A stretch of DNA of 64,000 nucleotides from Bugulina stolonifera (GCA_935421135.1 OW285197.1:6294850-6358849); one strand, 5' to 3'. Numbered from the stretch's first letter, positions 8,880 to 20,788 are shown. Notes: generated by a model not told the origin, from the sequence alone. Made by a program: numbers and translations.

Positions 8880-9152
8880 TCGTTTAGATCACAAGCTTTT
8901 CGAGTGGAGGGCTCGGGAGAAGCGGCGGGCCGCTGCCTAGTCGCTTGGCCCGGTGGATACGGGGCACCGGCGTCGCCTCCACGTGTACGGTCGGCGCCGC
9001 ACGCAACGTGGGCGGACGCGGCTTGACCGCCTCAAACGATCGGTCGTTCGGGTGAGTGGGGGTTGCGGGGTGGGGAGGGTGGGCGGCGGCGGAGGAGGGG
9101 TGGCGGTGATGACGGTGATGGCGGCGGCGGCGGTGGCGGCGGCGGCGGCGGT

Positions 9153-9183
<31 letters not shown>

Positions 9184-9394
9184 GCGGCGGTGGTGGCGGC
9201 GGTGGCGGCGGCGGTGGTGAGGGCGGTGGTGGCGGCGGCGACGGCGGCTGTGAGGGCGGCGGTGGCGGCGGCGGCGACGGCGGTGGCGCGGACGGGACGA
9301 GGGCGGTGGCGGGGAGCGGGGGAGGAGTGGGAGGCGGGGGAGGGGGCGGGAAAGAGGGAGGGAAGGGGTCGTGGCCGGGTTCGGGGTCAAGTGT
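8880..9394. repeat. GC-rich island with long (GGC/GGT)n tract
   Basis: Base composition jumps from AT-rich to strongly GC-rich. From 9080 to 9290 the + strand is almost only GGC, GGT and GAC triplets. 8880-9060 is CpG-dense mixed sequence. Frames across the tract give poly-Gly, poly-Ala or poly-Arg and have no sign of a real protein. Runs of G on + could form G-quadruplexes. It may be a CpG-island promoter region or a foreign insertion. Confidence 0.8.
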
Positions 9395-9408
9395 GCAAAT
9401 GTTTTTTC

Positions 9409-9520
9409 GACCAATCAGAAGGGGGGATTTTGGGGTGACCTTGGCAAGGTCGTGTGCAAAATTTTTGTGCTCTTCTGTGATTGGTTGAAATCGGAAATAC
9501 CGGCTTGTGATTGGTTGAAA
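9409..9520. promoter_or_regulatory. Cluster of three CCAAT boxes
   Basis: ACCAATCAG at 9410-9418 (+) and two GATTGGTTG copies at 9479-9487 and 9509-9517, the last two in a 30-base near-repeat. These match the NF-Y CCAAT consensus and lie at the edge of the GC-rich island, a usual promoter arrangement. No downstream gene is evident on either side, so the promoter reading is tentative. Confidence 0.4.
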
Positions 9521-9795
9521 CAGGGGTCAATGAGTGCGTGTCTGTGTAGAAGTGCACTGACTATACTACTCACGTCATACAGGATGTGGACAACACCCCT
9601 GTAACTTGGGACTTCCTTTTCCAGAACCCACTTTTCACGATAATTTTATATGCTGGCATATCCCAGCCCAAATTATTTTCAGAGTTTTAATAAAGTGAAT
9701 ATAGCAGCTTCAGGGCTTAAAGTTTAGATATACCAAACAAAATATTGTACTGTTTCTGAGTTAGATGATCATACGAGAGCCGAGGGCTGCACATA

Positions 9796-10745
9796 TGTGA
9801 AGGGCTTGGAAGGTGGTAGAGGCCGACCAATTGTACCTTCTGCTCATTACATAAAAGAGTGAACAGTTATAGGTGCTCTTATTAGTGTATATTGTAGATT
9901 ATCTTAGACGTAGGCCGATGCCGAGACTCATTGGAGCTCAGGACCGACGTAGGTCTAGTAGAGTTTATACTCCAAGGGAGTGTAGAGAAAGAATGTCTAG
10001 CCTTGAGAACCTAAGTCCGACGCTAGGTTCATTTAGAACCCGGGATCGGCCTAAGCCTAAGGGGTGGATAGAGATATGCTTAGCCTAGGATGAGGTGAAC
10101 TCGAGCCGTACTGAATCCAAAGGATTCTCAGGTGGAGTTACCCGCCTAAAGAGTAAGCCTCTGTAGGTTGAGTTAGGAGATGTTGCTTTATTCAAGCGCA
10201 ATCAACAACTGATTCGCAATAGAAAATGCTCTGCCTTATATACATAACAAACTTCCGGTAAAAATGGTACGACATGGTATCGGGCGGCCGACAAGGGGTC
10301 GGCTCTGGAACTTACGCAACAATATGTCTGGTTCCGCCCGACCTGGCCATATGAAAAGGTCGGCCATGGCACAAAAAGTGCTTACAATAGGTAAAAACAT
10401 GTCGTGTGTAAATATGAGCTAAATCCATAAGGTCGGCCACGTAGTTACAGTGTAAAGTGGCAAAAAGACTCTAACAATACGCATTCAAGTAAGGATAGAC
10501 AATTACTAAATAAGTATAAATGTGGGAAAAACCAAGTTGCAGTAGAGAGTAACTCCAAGACTTGCTTGCTAATACGACATGTATATAAGACACGCAGTGG
10601 ATAATAGGGTATAGAATGCATAGATAATGCATAGACAATGCATGGATATGTGAATAACAGTATATGAATATGGTAAATTGTCAGCTAATGGTATTGTCAG
10701 TGAGGCTGGCCTAGGTGCCATTACCACGGAGGCTGTTTCACCACA
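9796..10745 (-). mobile_element. LTR of a retrotransposon, minus orientation
   Basis: Shares long blocks with 20051-20788 (same strand) and 34161-35109 (opposite strand). Read on -, it starts TGTGGTGAAACAG at 10745, has a TATA box (GTATATAAGGC, about 10233-10243), an AATAAA at 10187-10192 and ends near 9796. This is the U3-R-U5 order of an LTR. No coding interior is attached, so it is a solo or broken LTR. The end at 9796 is less certain than the start. Confidence 0.65.
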
Positions 10746-11077
10746 ATATTATCATTTCTGTAGCCCTTTAAATGGCAAGTATTGAGCAGCAGGCGCACTG
10801 GAAAATTGCACATGCGTGCTAAATAAATATCGTCTTACTGAATAAATAAATAAATTTGTTTGAGTATTGGATTACATTGTTAGGCTCAGCTATCTACACC
10901 GGCTGATATATTTTTATTTGTTATTGGAGAGCATGCCCCTTTACTACAAGCATTATTTTAGTCATGTCTCTGTCCTCACAATGTATTAGGTTGTAGAACG
11001 CAGCCTCGGAAGATCTAGTGTGGTTCGGAATACCCCTTACATATTTTAATAAATGAGTAATTTTGAGTCTTTCTTAC

Positions 11078-11844
11078 CTTGGATGGCACGTCTTCTGATG
11101 CTCGACTCTTTGAGCGCTTCTGTTTTACCCTGGGTAAGTACAATTTGACAATAAGTGATACTCATTATAATTAGAGGAGAAAATATATTTATTCCAGTAA
11201 GTTTCTATGGATAGACATCCCTGTTATTTAACAAGTGGCACACATGTACATCGTGTATATGTTATGATGATTGCACAATTGCTTAAAAATTCTGAAAAAT
11301 AATGTCGAAAAACATGTATTAATCCCTTTGCACTGTACATGTACATGCTCACAAGCTCACTTGAGTTGAGATGATAAAGAATTTAGTTAGTGGAAGCAAT
11401 TGATCTGACTGAAGAGTTTAATGATGGAAAACAGTATTCGAAACATTTTCATGTCATTCCTTTTCCTTTAATGTCAGTCCTAGTATTGGCACTAAAGGAA
11501 ACCAACTCTTGACAATTAAAGTAAGGTCATGCATTGTGAAAAGTATATTATTTGATCTCATTACTCTTGATTTCTGTCGCGAAACCTTGCATCTGTCTTT
11601 GAGAAAATTGCATATATCACCGACAATTTTCTCAAAGACAGACACAAGGTTTTACAACAAAGAATAACCAGTAAGGAGATCAACATATTATTATTCCTCA
11701 ATGTACACTGTATGACTTCATTTCATTTGCCTTTTAACACATACGGTGTAAATGATATCTACATGTACATAACTTGCTACATTGTATGTGGAATGGAGAT
11801 CCTACCTTATTGCCTCTGCTCGGACCTTTTTTACTTTTCTCTTG
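11078..11844 (-). other. Two possible small coding exons (11806-11844 and 11078-11129)
   Basis: On -, ATTTTAG then 39 bases (QEKSKKGPSRGNK) then GTAGGA; and ACCCAG then 52 bases (GKTEALKESSIRRRAIQ) then GTAAGA. Both are open and basic, with plausible splice sites, and the first fits phase 0. They lie downstream of the eight-exon gene's stop at 12521 on the same strand, so they could be alternative 3' exons replacing its last exon, or belong to a next gene. Short length means chance is possible. Confidence 0.3.
11582..11652. repeat. Interrupted perfect hairpin
   Basis: Arms AAACCTTG + 3 bases + an 18-base block at 11593-11610 pair with the complementary 18-base block at 11624-11641 + 3 bases + CAAGGTTT at 11645-11652; the central spacer is 13 bases. 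No coding sense. A small foldback element or MITE relic is possible. Confidence 0.8.
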
Positions 11845-12520
11845 CTAAAATAATAAACAATTAAAGCTTTGAATACGTCATGTCAAACACCACTTTATTC
11901 CAAATTTGCCGTAACATTGTTTGTGATCACAGATATTATTTGAAAAATGTGAGGCTACGCATTAGAACGATACACTTCGCTGAGTAGTTTTGCCAAGTTA
12001 TGCGAAGCTTTGGAAAAAGTAATCACCAATTTAATGATGCATCTATTTATAATTATATTACCGGACCCACACTTTGTCCATGAACTACTACATGTGTATG
12101 TTGTGTAAGTTACAAGTTAAAAGTGCAAGCTAGCCCCAATGTTGTACATAATTCAGAATATTGTATTTTTAGCAAGGAACTGATCTGTGAGCAATCAGAG
12201 ACTTGTTTCAAATCCAATACAATACAACATACAATATATATAATATATAGAAAATGGTCAAACTCCTTATCATAGTTCAGAATGTTTTTGTTCTAGAGCG
12301 CATTTGGGGAAAGATACGTTAGCTAGGCATATTAAAAGTTGAATAATATTATTATACATGTACATGATTGTACTAACATGTACCTACACATTACAGGCAG
12401 CTTTGAATATACAGTAATGCAGCCATGAGTACATTGTATGTCAGGTCATCATGCTGCAGCTACATGGAATCAGTGCTTAAAGACATATTCTTAACTTCCA
12501 CATTGCAAGTTGATGCAAAT

Positions 12521-15500
12521 TTAGTGGGTTACCGGCTTTGGTGTAAATTTCTGTTTACTCTTTTTGGCTCCTCCCCTGTTCCTGGGTCTAACATCACCAA
12601 CATTATTAAACGGCATCGTGATTTTCTGGTCGCCTTTACGTTTCTCTTCGTCGTCTTCACAGTCCTGGTTAGGACTATTCTCGCCACCCAACTACATAAT
12701 AAATTCGTCATGCTTTCTCTGTAGAGAGTATATCAGATTAAATAATATTTCTAAATACTGATGTTAGCATCAACCATAAACTCATAGTGTATCTGAGCAC
12801 TTTGAAGATAAAACAGATCAACTACAAGCTTGAAATTGCACTAATTACATTCTAGATCAATATTCTAGACGGGGAGACACTTACATGTAATCTATCTAAG
12901 GTTTTGGACCACTCCTCCTTGGATTCAGCAGCAGATGGGGAGACACCGCTCTTTGCCTGCCTTCCCTTGGCAACATGAAATGTAGTAGAAAGTTTACAAT
13001 ATTACATTGACAATTTGAATGACGCCAAGTATTGACAACAATGTACATCTACAAAATGGAAATAACATGCCAGATTAGAAGATGCAATACCAGCAGATCT
13101 CTTTCTTCTAGTGTTCGACCTTTGCTAGCAACAGTAGCTGATCTCTCATTTTTGAGAAAGTAGAGGTGCAGTTGAGGCACTGGATGTTGATCTTGGTGGC
13201 GAGCAGTGAATGGATTTTTGCTGGAATAATAATGATGCTTCCTTACTAATAGGTTTTCTTGACATTGTCATTATACTAGTGGAATAATAGGAAGCAATTT
13301 CAAATTTATACTAGTATTATGCAATATAATATACATAAATTATACTTACAACAAAAGCAGCAAGTGCTGCTTCTTCTTCCGACATTTTTTTGTCTCCCAT
13401 TAGTCCTTCCTAAGAAGCAGAAGGAAAAGCCACGCCAATGCTATTTGAACCTTTGAGTACAGTGCAACTGTTAGTAGGTTTGGAAAGTAACAGCAGATGT
13501 AAAAGTTAAACTCTAAGCCTAGCTTAGCTTTCTAGGGCTACCAAAAGCTAGTAACAAGCCATGTCACTGGAAATAGCACAATTTAACTCTCAGCTGCTTT
13601 CAGTCAACAAACTAAGGACTTACTTTGGGTTTAATTGCTACATGAGTGGGGTTTTGATATTGTTAAAAATCGATATTAATAAAATATAATTATAATAATA
13701 AATTAATATTATATTTATATTAATTATTATTTATATAATTATTATATAAATATTAATTTATTATTATTATATTTTATTAATATCTATTTTTAATAATATC
13801 AAAACCTCCCTCATGTAGCCACCAATAATAATTATTATTATAATGAATTATAATAATAATATATATTGTATTATTTAATTAATTGATTCTATTCTTATTC
13901 TTGTCAGTGTAGGAAAAATATTTCTTCTGGAAAATGAAAACGCAAAATCTTTTGGTGCTAGTGTTACCCGTTTATTATTTTTTTTGTTTCTGTATTTTTA
14001 TTTTGTATCATGATAGTATCCTGGTCAGTAGTTTAAGTAGACTAGTCAGTACTAGTAATGTCAAATCTAGTGTGCTTTAGGTGGCCTAGTTGAGATAATA
14101 TAGGTCTAATTTCTAGTGAAGCTTTAGTAGTGAGGAATAATTACTTAGAGAACCAATTTAGCCTATATTTTTTCAGCGCTCAAACTTATTCTATATCTGT
14201 TTATGGAAAGCTCAGTTTAATGTATCACAGCGTGAAAAATTTCAACTGTCTTGTGCTACTTTGATTTACTTGACTATACATATATAATATCCAATTATTT
14301 TGAGCAGTAATTTTACACCTTAAACGTCCCGAAATTGCATATCTAGGTAGTAATTTTCTATTTTTTTCCGGGGGGACCTCCGGACCCCCCTTGCGGGAGG
14401 ACCTCCGGACCCCCCTTGCAGGAGGGCGCTGCGCCCCTCCCGCCCCCACCCCGCTCTCGCGCTCCGCGCTCGGGCAAGCCGATGGCCTGCATAAGCACCC
14501 GACTTCTAGCCACCCCAAAAATTTTTCAAAAGTTACACCCCTGTTATTTTGTACTAAAAATAAGAAAACAAAGCAGCTTTGTTTATTTACCCATCCTTGA
14601 AGAAGTGGTATATTGTTAAGGAAAGCTAAGGCCCATTTCACTATTTTCTCAAGTCTGTCCCTTCTGTATTTATTTACACACTCAATTGCTATTTTCCGAA
14701 CCAGCAGCAAAATCTGAAAAAAATGATTAGTGTCGATAACATCCTTTTGGTCAAGAGAAATTTCAAAAATGTCAGTTATAAACAGGACGTCTGGGGTTGG
14801 GATTTGATCTGATTGTTTCTGGAATTTCCCGTTTTAACTGAAATTTTCAAAGACCCGCAAATTCTACATGTATTGGGTTCAGTTATGGATAGATAGACCA
14901 TGTTGATTGCTCATTTTTGCAAGCTAGTAATGGAAACACCTGACAATCTTGATTCAAGCACACAGGGTCTCATACACATTATGCAAATGATTGAATTACG
15001 TGTGATTTTTTGTTTGTGAATAATAAGTAAATATAATACAGGAACTAAAATAATATTTTGAATCTGTAGATACCTAAGACTTGAACTTAATTAAAACAAT
15101 ATTAGATATGTATGACAATACTATCTTACAGCTGAGACTTGTGACCAGTTTACCATCTCTCCAGCTTTATATACTGATACAACTATTGGCTGAGACTGTA
15201 GAAATTCCAGCATTTTGCGATCGCTCAAGCCTTCAGGGTATTTTTTCACCTTGGCATTGGTAGTAGTTCCTAGTTATGTGCGATAAAAAGAGTAATTATA
15301 CAGTATACCTCATAAGTTTCATGTGGTCACAGGGACCATTTATTCTCAGGTGGACAGAAAATTGGCCAAACATCACAATCCATGTTGTTTATAATCACAG
15401 AAGAGTTTATTCTTTTAAGGGCAAACAGCATATGCAGTGTAAATGTTCAGATTTCATACTGACTATACAGTCATGTAAATTAGGCATATTCGGATATTGC

Positions 15501-17065
15501 TTTATAAATAATAGCGGTCTGCAGCAATAACAATTTATTTTATTCATTAATTCAACTCTAGCTACAATGCTAGGTTAAGGCGTGCCTGGTAATAATTTTT
15601 TTTTGGTAACAAGGTGAGTGCATTAGGCTTATTCAGATATTGCACGCACAAGCTTTATAAATAGCAATCTGCAGTAATATCGATTTATTTTATTCAATAA
15701 TATAACGTCTGCTATAACGCGCTAGGTTAAGGCGTGCCTGGTAATAATGAACTTATGTTTTGTTAATAAGGGGAGTCCATTTCACATCAAGCTGTGTTCG
15801 AATATTAAAATCTGTCTCATATGAACCATGCAGTGCGGTTTCCGAAGACCCCTATTGCCTCTTGTACCAGAGCAAGAATAATAAGTGCATTATCTTTGTT
15901 ATGTTTATCAAACGGAGCAACTCAATAGAGGTTAGATTGTATCAGAGGAAGTAGAGGGCTAGCAACATGTGAAGACTCTGCATTGAATATGGGTGAAGCA
16001 TGAATTTTACGGCACAATGTTTAAAAAGTAAAGTTTAAATTACTCTTTCTCTGTAACATGTAAGAAAAATTCCAGCTGGTGCATACCAAGTTCTTCAATG
16101 GCCTTTATGTAGTCTTGAACGTGTGAGATATTATTCACTTCTTGCTCACCAAGGGTTTCCATGATATTTGCTAGAGTACAATCCTGGATTTCACCACTTG
16201 GTACTGCCTTATTTAAGCTGGAACCGTAGTTATAGAAATGGGAAATTAATATTGCTCTTGTAATATACACGTACAATGTAAATTTGAAATGAAAATATCC
16301 TTTTTTACGTACAAGCAGTCAAGTTTTAATTTGCAACAAAACAAATGGCTTGAGATGTACATGTACAGTATATATAGCTATTTGCGTGCTTGACTTTTCG
16401 GGTTGCCAAACTAATTAAATTTTCTTGAAATTGTATGCATGTTGGATACATTGACGTCTAAACCGACGCATAGTGTTTAGAACCATCTACCATATATCTT
16501 GTCATTAGCCTCTGCCTGGTTGAAGAAATTAGACTTTTGCAAAACATACACTAGACAGGTGTCTGCAATTTGACCGTATGTGGATGTGCCATCTGACATT
16601 CATGGAAATTGACCACCTGTGTTTTGGGTGTCCAACAAGCAACTGTTTATTCTTAGCTAGATCTAATGCAGTTATTTCTCAACAGATGTTGATTTGATCA
16701 CGTCTACATTTGTTGATAATCAAGATGTTGCTCTAATTCACTGTAAATTAATCCCCAGAAAAATAGCCTGCATGTAATTTAGATAATTGAACTAATCTCT
16801 GAAAAACATATATAAATTACAACACAAGAAGACAACTATAGATAGCTACATAATCTGTCCTTCATATTATTATATGACAAGATCATAAGAAACGTTCTGG
16901 AATTGTATTATCAAATCTTAAGTTAGCCATATATTATTCTATCTAAATAATTCCATATACAATATAGTTATTAAGTTTATATTACCTTGGAAATAGCAAG
17001 GCAGCCACCAGCTCTCTGTTTGTCGGAACATTCGTTGCTAACCCCAAGCGCTGTTCAACATTCAT
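12521..17065 (-). CDS. Eight-exon gene for a 307-residue helical protein, founder of the local family
   Basis: Exons on -: 16986-17065, 16087-16217, 15130-15269, 14591-14713, 13350-13409, 13091-13237, 12885-12956, 12521-12691. All have GT donors and AG acceptors, phases fit, and the total is 924 bases with one stop. The protein starts MNVEQRLGLATNVPTN, has helical segments (SDRKMLEFLQSQPIVVSVYK; NWSQVSAILLLVRKIAIE), and ends with an acidic then basic tail (RGGAKKSKQK). Exons 2 and 3 are exactly 131 and 140 bases, as in the intact + strand relative at 24733-28943, with the same phases. The I-x-F/V...W-x-E/Q-V pattern faintly recalls vertebrate C8orf74; this is a weak memory-based link. The exon 6 acceptor (GGAAG) is the least sure join. 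An alternative stop in unspliced exon 2 would give 85 residues. Confidence 0.75.
13637..13819. repeat. Near-perfect 183-bp AT-rich palindrome in the intron between exons 4 and 5
   Basis: GCTACATGAGTGGGGTTTTG at the left and its near complement at the right (CAAAACCTCCCTCATGTAGC) bound a run of A/T that pairs along its whole length. It lies in an intron of the eight-exon gene, upstream of its 13350-13409 exon. A foldback MITE is the simplest reading; ends are GCTACATGAG/CTCATGTAGC. Confidence 0.85.
14368..14482. repeat. GC-rich repeat module with GGACCTCCGGACCCCCC motif
   Basis: The block GGACCTCCGGACCCCCCTTG occurs twice in tandem (about 14375-14394 and 14398-14417), followed by GC-rich, CpG-rich sequence to about 14480. 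It stands out from AT-rich intron DNA and lies inside the intron after exon 4 of the minus-strand gene. It probably belongs to a dispersed repeat; nothing here codes. Confidence 0.6.
15483..15620 (+). mobile_element. MITE, 5' part only
   Basis: Starts after TA with GGCATATTCGGATATTGC and contains the family's GCAATAACAATTTATTTTAT and GGCGTGCCTGGTAATAAT blocks, but has no right end. It directly precedes a complete copy. See the complete member at 23851-24091. Confidence 0.7.
15626..15852 (+). mobile_element. MITE of the GGCGTATTCGGA family
   Basis: Bounded by TA (15624-15625 and 15853-15854). The left end is GGCTTATTCAGATATTGCAC, the right end TTTCCGAAGACCCC, both decayed from the family termini. 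Interior blocks match the copy at 23851-24091. It lies in an intron of the minus-strand eight-exon gene. Confidence 0.75.
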
Positions 17066-17072
17066 TGTGGTT

Positions 17073-17084
17073 AAGATGGCTGCC
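17073..17084. promoter_or_regulatory. YY1-like motif at the start of the eight-exon gene
   Basis: AAGATGGCTGCC lies 8 bases upstream of the minus-strand ATG at 17065. It matches the AAGATGGCGGC consensus that YY1 binds near transcription starts of animal genes. The position fits a 5' untranslated or core-promoter element. Confidence 0.4.
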
Positions 17085-18725
17085 AGAGATATTCACTGTT
17101 TTGCCTGCAACAAATTTACCGCATCTTCATTTTAGCGTTATTCTTGGTTATAAGGGCTGAATGTTTTAGAAATAAACAATTTTGAGTAACTATGTAATTT
17201 GAAATATTCGGGTTATGCTATGCAGTTCTTTCAATGACTATGCTGTTTTGTACACTTTCAAAGTTTCTAATTAACACTTCAGTTATTTCAAACATATGCC
17301 AACCAAAGGAAGCATTTTCAAGGCAGCCTACTCTGGAGAGAGGTTGAAATTAAGTGTTGGCATCATAGATATTACATAGTCTATCCGATCAAAGGTTTAC
17401 AATCTATCTACAATCTGCATTGATCATCAAACCATTCCGTGTTCACACATGTCAGGCAACAGCACTGTCTCTACAGAGCACCCAATTGCTGCCTGCATTG
17501 ATTCAAACTTTCACTAAACTGCAGCAGCAGCTTTCTAAAGCGATACAGCTTCTCCATTGTCGGTGCACATGTGGTTGGCATGTTGAGATTGCTTGCAAGT
17601 TGTGTGAATGTAATCAGTGAATGAAGAGGAAAAAGATGGAGAAGAAAGACAAAAATGTAAAGCAGTGAATTTATTATCTTCTTGTAAACCGGAGTTGGTC
17701 ATTCTGTGAGACATATTCAGGTATACAGTCATGTGCAATTTACAGATAGCTGTTGATCAAATAAATATCTTAATATTTTGAAGGTGTGAAATAATGACCG
17801 TATTAAAGACTTTGTGAGCTCTCAGAAACTTTTAATTTAATGTGTTAACGTTATTAATATATCCACCGTCATAAAAGAGGCTTCATTGGTCCTTCATGTG
17901 AATCAGTCGTAATATTTTACCTTATCCTCATGTTTATACTTATACCACTTTTAATGTGACTTTGTATGCATCAAATGTATGCTTGTATGTATGCAATGTC
18001 CAAGAACAACACCTCTGCCATATTATTAATTTTTACAGATATACATGTATATGTAACGTATGAATTATACGTTTGCTATGTACAATTCTTGCGCATACTT
18101 GTCACGCCATTGTATAAAGCTTTATGATCTCTCTATCTGACTCCAATTACTGCTGTATATAAGTTTATGTATGTACAATGTACATTCTATAATTATGCTG
18201 ATGATACAGATTCCATATTGAGTTATTGGTGCCCTCCGCCATCCAGATGGCATTGAGGGTTTGATACTACCTCAAAGTGTAACCAAAATACCACCCAAAG
18301 ACAATGGATAAACAATAAGAGGTTGTTTTTACTTCATCCATGGGCTCTAACTTCCCTTATTTTCGGATTTGTTATTATTTTCAGACTTTTTATTTTTTAT
18401 AGAATAATTTTATTCATAACACAAAGAAAAACTTTTTCTACAGTAATCAAAATGTCAAAAAAAAAACTAAAAGAATGCAAATGGTAGCCCTATTAAAAAG
18501 AAAACTAAGATAGTTATACATGTAGTTCATGATGATCTGATAATACCGAGTCAACTGATGAATGTTATGAGTAAAATTCGAATTTACAATTTTAAAATAA
18601 TTGTCTTCATGTTTTAAATAGTTCATACTTTGAGAATGCTTTAGAAATAAATCATTTCTGCCAAGTTTGCTGGCAAACTATTAGTGCAAAACCAAAAATT
18701 TCACCAAAATCCTGCACTAGTCAAG
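17085..18725. other. Intergenic region between divergent genes, no gene seen
   Basis: AT-rich sequence between the start of the minus-strand gene and the first + strand relative. It probably holds both promoters. Short reading frames (for example 17420-17620 on +) have no splice or homology support. Confidence 0.5.
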
Positions 18726-19074
18726 ATGTCTGATATATTTCAAAGTAGCATGTTTGATGAATACAAATTCAATGGACCACCGAGTACCAAACAAATTCTT
18801 GTCTCATTTCTAATAAATGGGTGAGCTGTTATAGCATCATGTTGTATGTTGTGCATTGCCATTTCCTACCATACACGGCATCTCTCATCTGTTGATTACT
18901 ATTAAACATTTTACATAGTATATTGTGGGTTAGCACACCATGCTACATAGTGCATATGAACACACTACCTCCACTCTTAGTTACATACATGTATATCTGA
19001 TTGTACCTGCAATATTTCAGGCTAAGAGACAAATTTTCAGCCAATCGGGAATCATGCATATCGTTGACTGATGT

Positions 19075-19138
19075 TGAGAGTCTGAGAGTCTGAGAGTCTG
19101 AGAGTCTGAGAGTCTGATAGTCTGAGAGTCTGAAAAAC
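19075..19138. repeat. Expanded 8-bp repeat (GAGAGTCT)n inside an exon
   Basis: Seven units of GAGAGTCT, one changed to GATAGTCT, plus a final degenerate GAAAAACT. The intact copy has a single unit at the aligned position. Net gain is 56 bases, not a multiple of three. Confidence 0.9.
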
Positions 19139-20050
19139 TTCTGGGGTCAGTTGAAGTGAGATATGCTCCTCTTTTTATTATGTACACCAATATTATTGAC
19201 TCATTGGGTAAGTACATTGTAAATGATGTACATAATTGACGTTCTGACTAGTGTTGTCGTAGCGTGTTCTAAATGCACAGTAAAAAGATAAAAGATACTT
19301 GTTACTGTTGTGAGGTCATGGTGCTTGAAGAATGTGACCGATTTAGAAAACATTTGATTGGTTGATGTTATTCAGAGCATCTGGTTTCAAAAGGAAAGAA
19401 GTTAGTCTTGGCCAAATACATGTTTTCTCCAGTTATGTTAGTTTTGGCACATATCCAATGCTAATTCATGCATGTTTATAATGTAGAAATATATGGCGAG
19501 TTGTGGTTTAATATCTTTTCAAGCAAATTTTCCCCCGATTTTGCTTCGAATTATCTGAGTTTGTGAAATGTTCTTTGTTTAACGGAGGATAAGGCTGTAA
19601 GGCTGATATCCAGGTAATAATGCTGAGACAACAAATGAACTGAACTCAATGGAGTACGATGACCAGAGTATCCTACAGTACATCTGTACACGACCAATTG
19701 TCTTTGACTTGGTTAAAAGAAAGAAAGATCTTAGCTGGACAGAAGTGTCTCAGGTAAAGACCTTCAGATGCTATAATACTGTTGATGGCTTTTGCATTGA
19801 CCTGTGAATGAACACACACACATCTATGTGAAACGTACTACAACATGTACATGTAGTAGGTGCCAGAGATTACTTTTAAAAATCATGAATGATACGTTGT
19901 GAATAACCCTATACTCTAACACATACAAGCTTCATGCAAATGAAAGACATTCATAAAAATAATGTTTTTTGCGCTCTAGGCCATGTTGAAGATATGAGGC
20001 AGATTGTAGCGTTTCCACCAATGTGTGCACATGGGTGCCGAGAGCACGAG

Positions 20051-20788
20051 TGTGGGAAGCGCTTGAGAGTGGTAAATCAGACTGTGCTTCCAACATTACA
20101 GTACATAAGGAGTGGCCAGTATGTAGTAGCTTATGCACGTATAAGGATCATAGACCTGATCCTTGTACTTATTGAGAGAGTATGTGAAGGAGTATGTTCG
20201 GTGAAGCTTGAAGTAAGTTTGGGCTAGTGGTTCAATGGAACCAAGAGCTTGAACTACCTCGCTCAGAGAGAAGCTTGTAAGGTTTGAGTTGGGAGATGTG
20301 GCTTATATGTGGATTCTAGTCATCAACCGATTTGCACAGTAAAATATTCATGCTTTTATACTAAAACCGGTTCCGGTAGAAGTTCTGGTAAAAACCCGCT
20401 GGAGTATCGGGAAGGACGATATAGTATCAGCTTTGGAAAATGTGTAAGAATAATATGGCTGCAAAAGGCTGAGGTCCGACCTCAAAAGAGCCGACCATTG
20501 TAAAATAGGCTTATAATCCAGAGAAACATAATTATTATAATTATATAAAAACCAGCACATTCTGAAACGCCGGCCTTTTTCATGATAGGCTTACAACATA
20601 GAATAATACTTAGTATATGGATGCTCTGCTTGATTGCATGATAGAAACAATAATAGGCAAGTTTACATAAGTATAATATTAGTGTAAGCATAGTATGCAA
20701 CAGATTAACTAGGTAGTAAACAAGGTGAGGAATACAGGCAGTTATATAATTATAGGTGTCTGCATATGAGAGGGTCTGAAACACCACA
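20051..20788 (-). mobile_element. LTR of a retrotransposon in intron 3 of copy A, minus orientation
   Basis: Read on -, it starts TGTGGTGTTTCAGACC at 20788 and ends CGCTTCCCACA at 20051; the TG...CA ends match 34161-35109. On the inner side (plus coordinates just below 20051) is sequence like that following the 34161-35109 LTR (GGCACCCATGTG). The 5' end abuts a MITE fragment at 20789, as if the element had inserted into it. No protein-coding interior is visible. Confidence 0.7.

Noticed and set aside
8884..9488. Poly-Gly, poly-Ala and poly-Arg frames in the GC-rich island
   Set aside because: Triplet-repeat artefacts open in many frames on both strands.
16040..16276. A stand-alone two-exon gene of 85 residues ending at 16040
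   Set aside because: Open, but a donor (G|GTATGC) at 16087 gives an exon of exactly 131 bases that fits the phase of the next exon and the family structure, so the longer gene is preferred.
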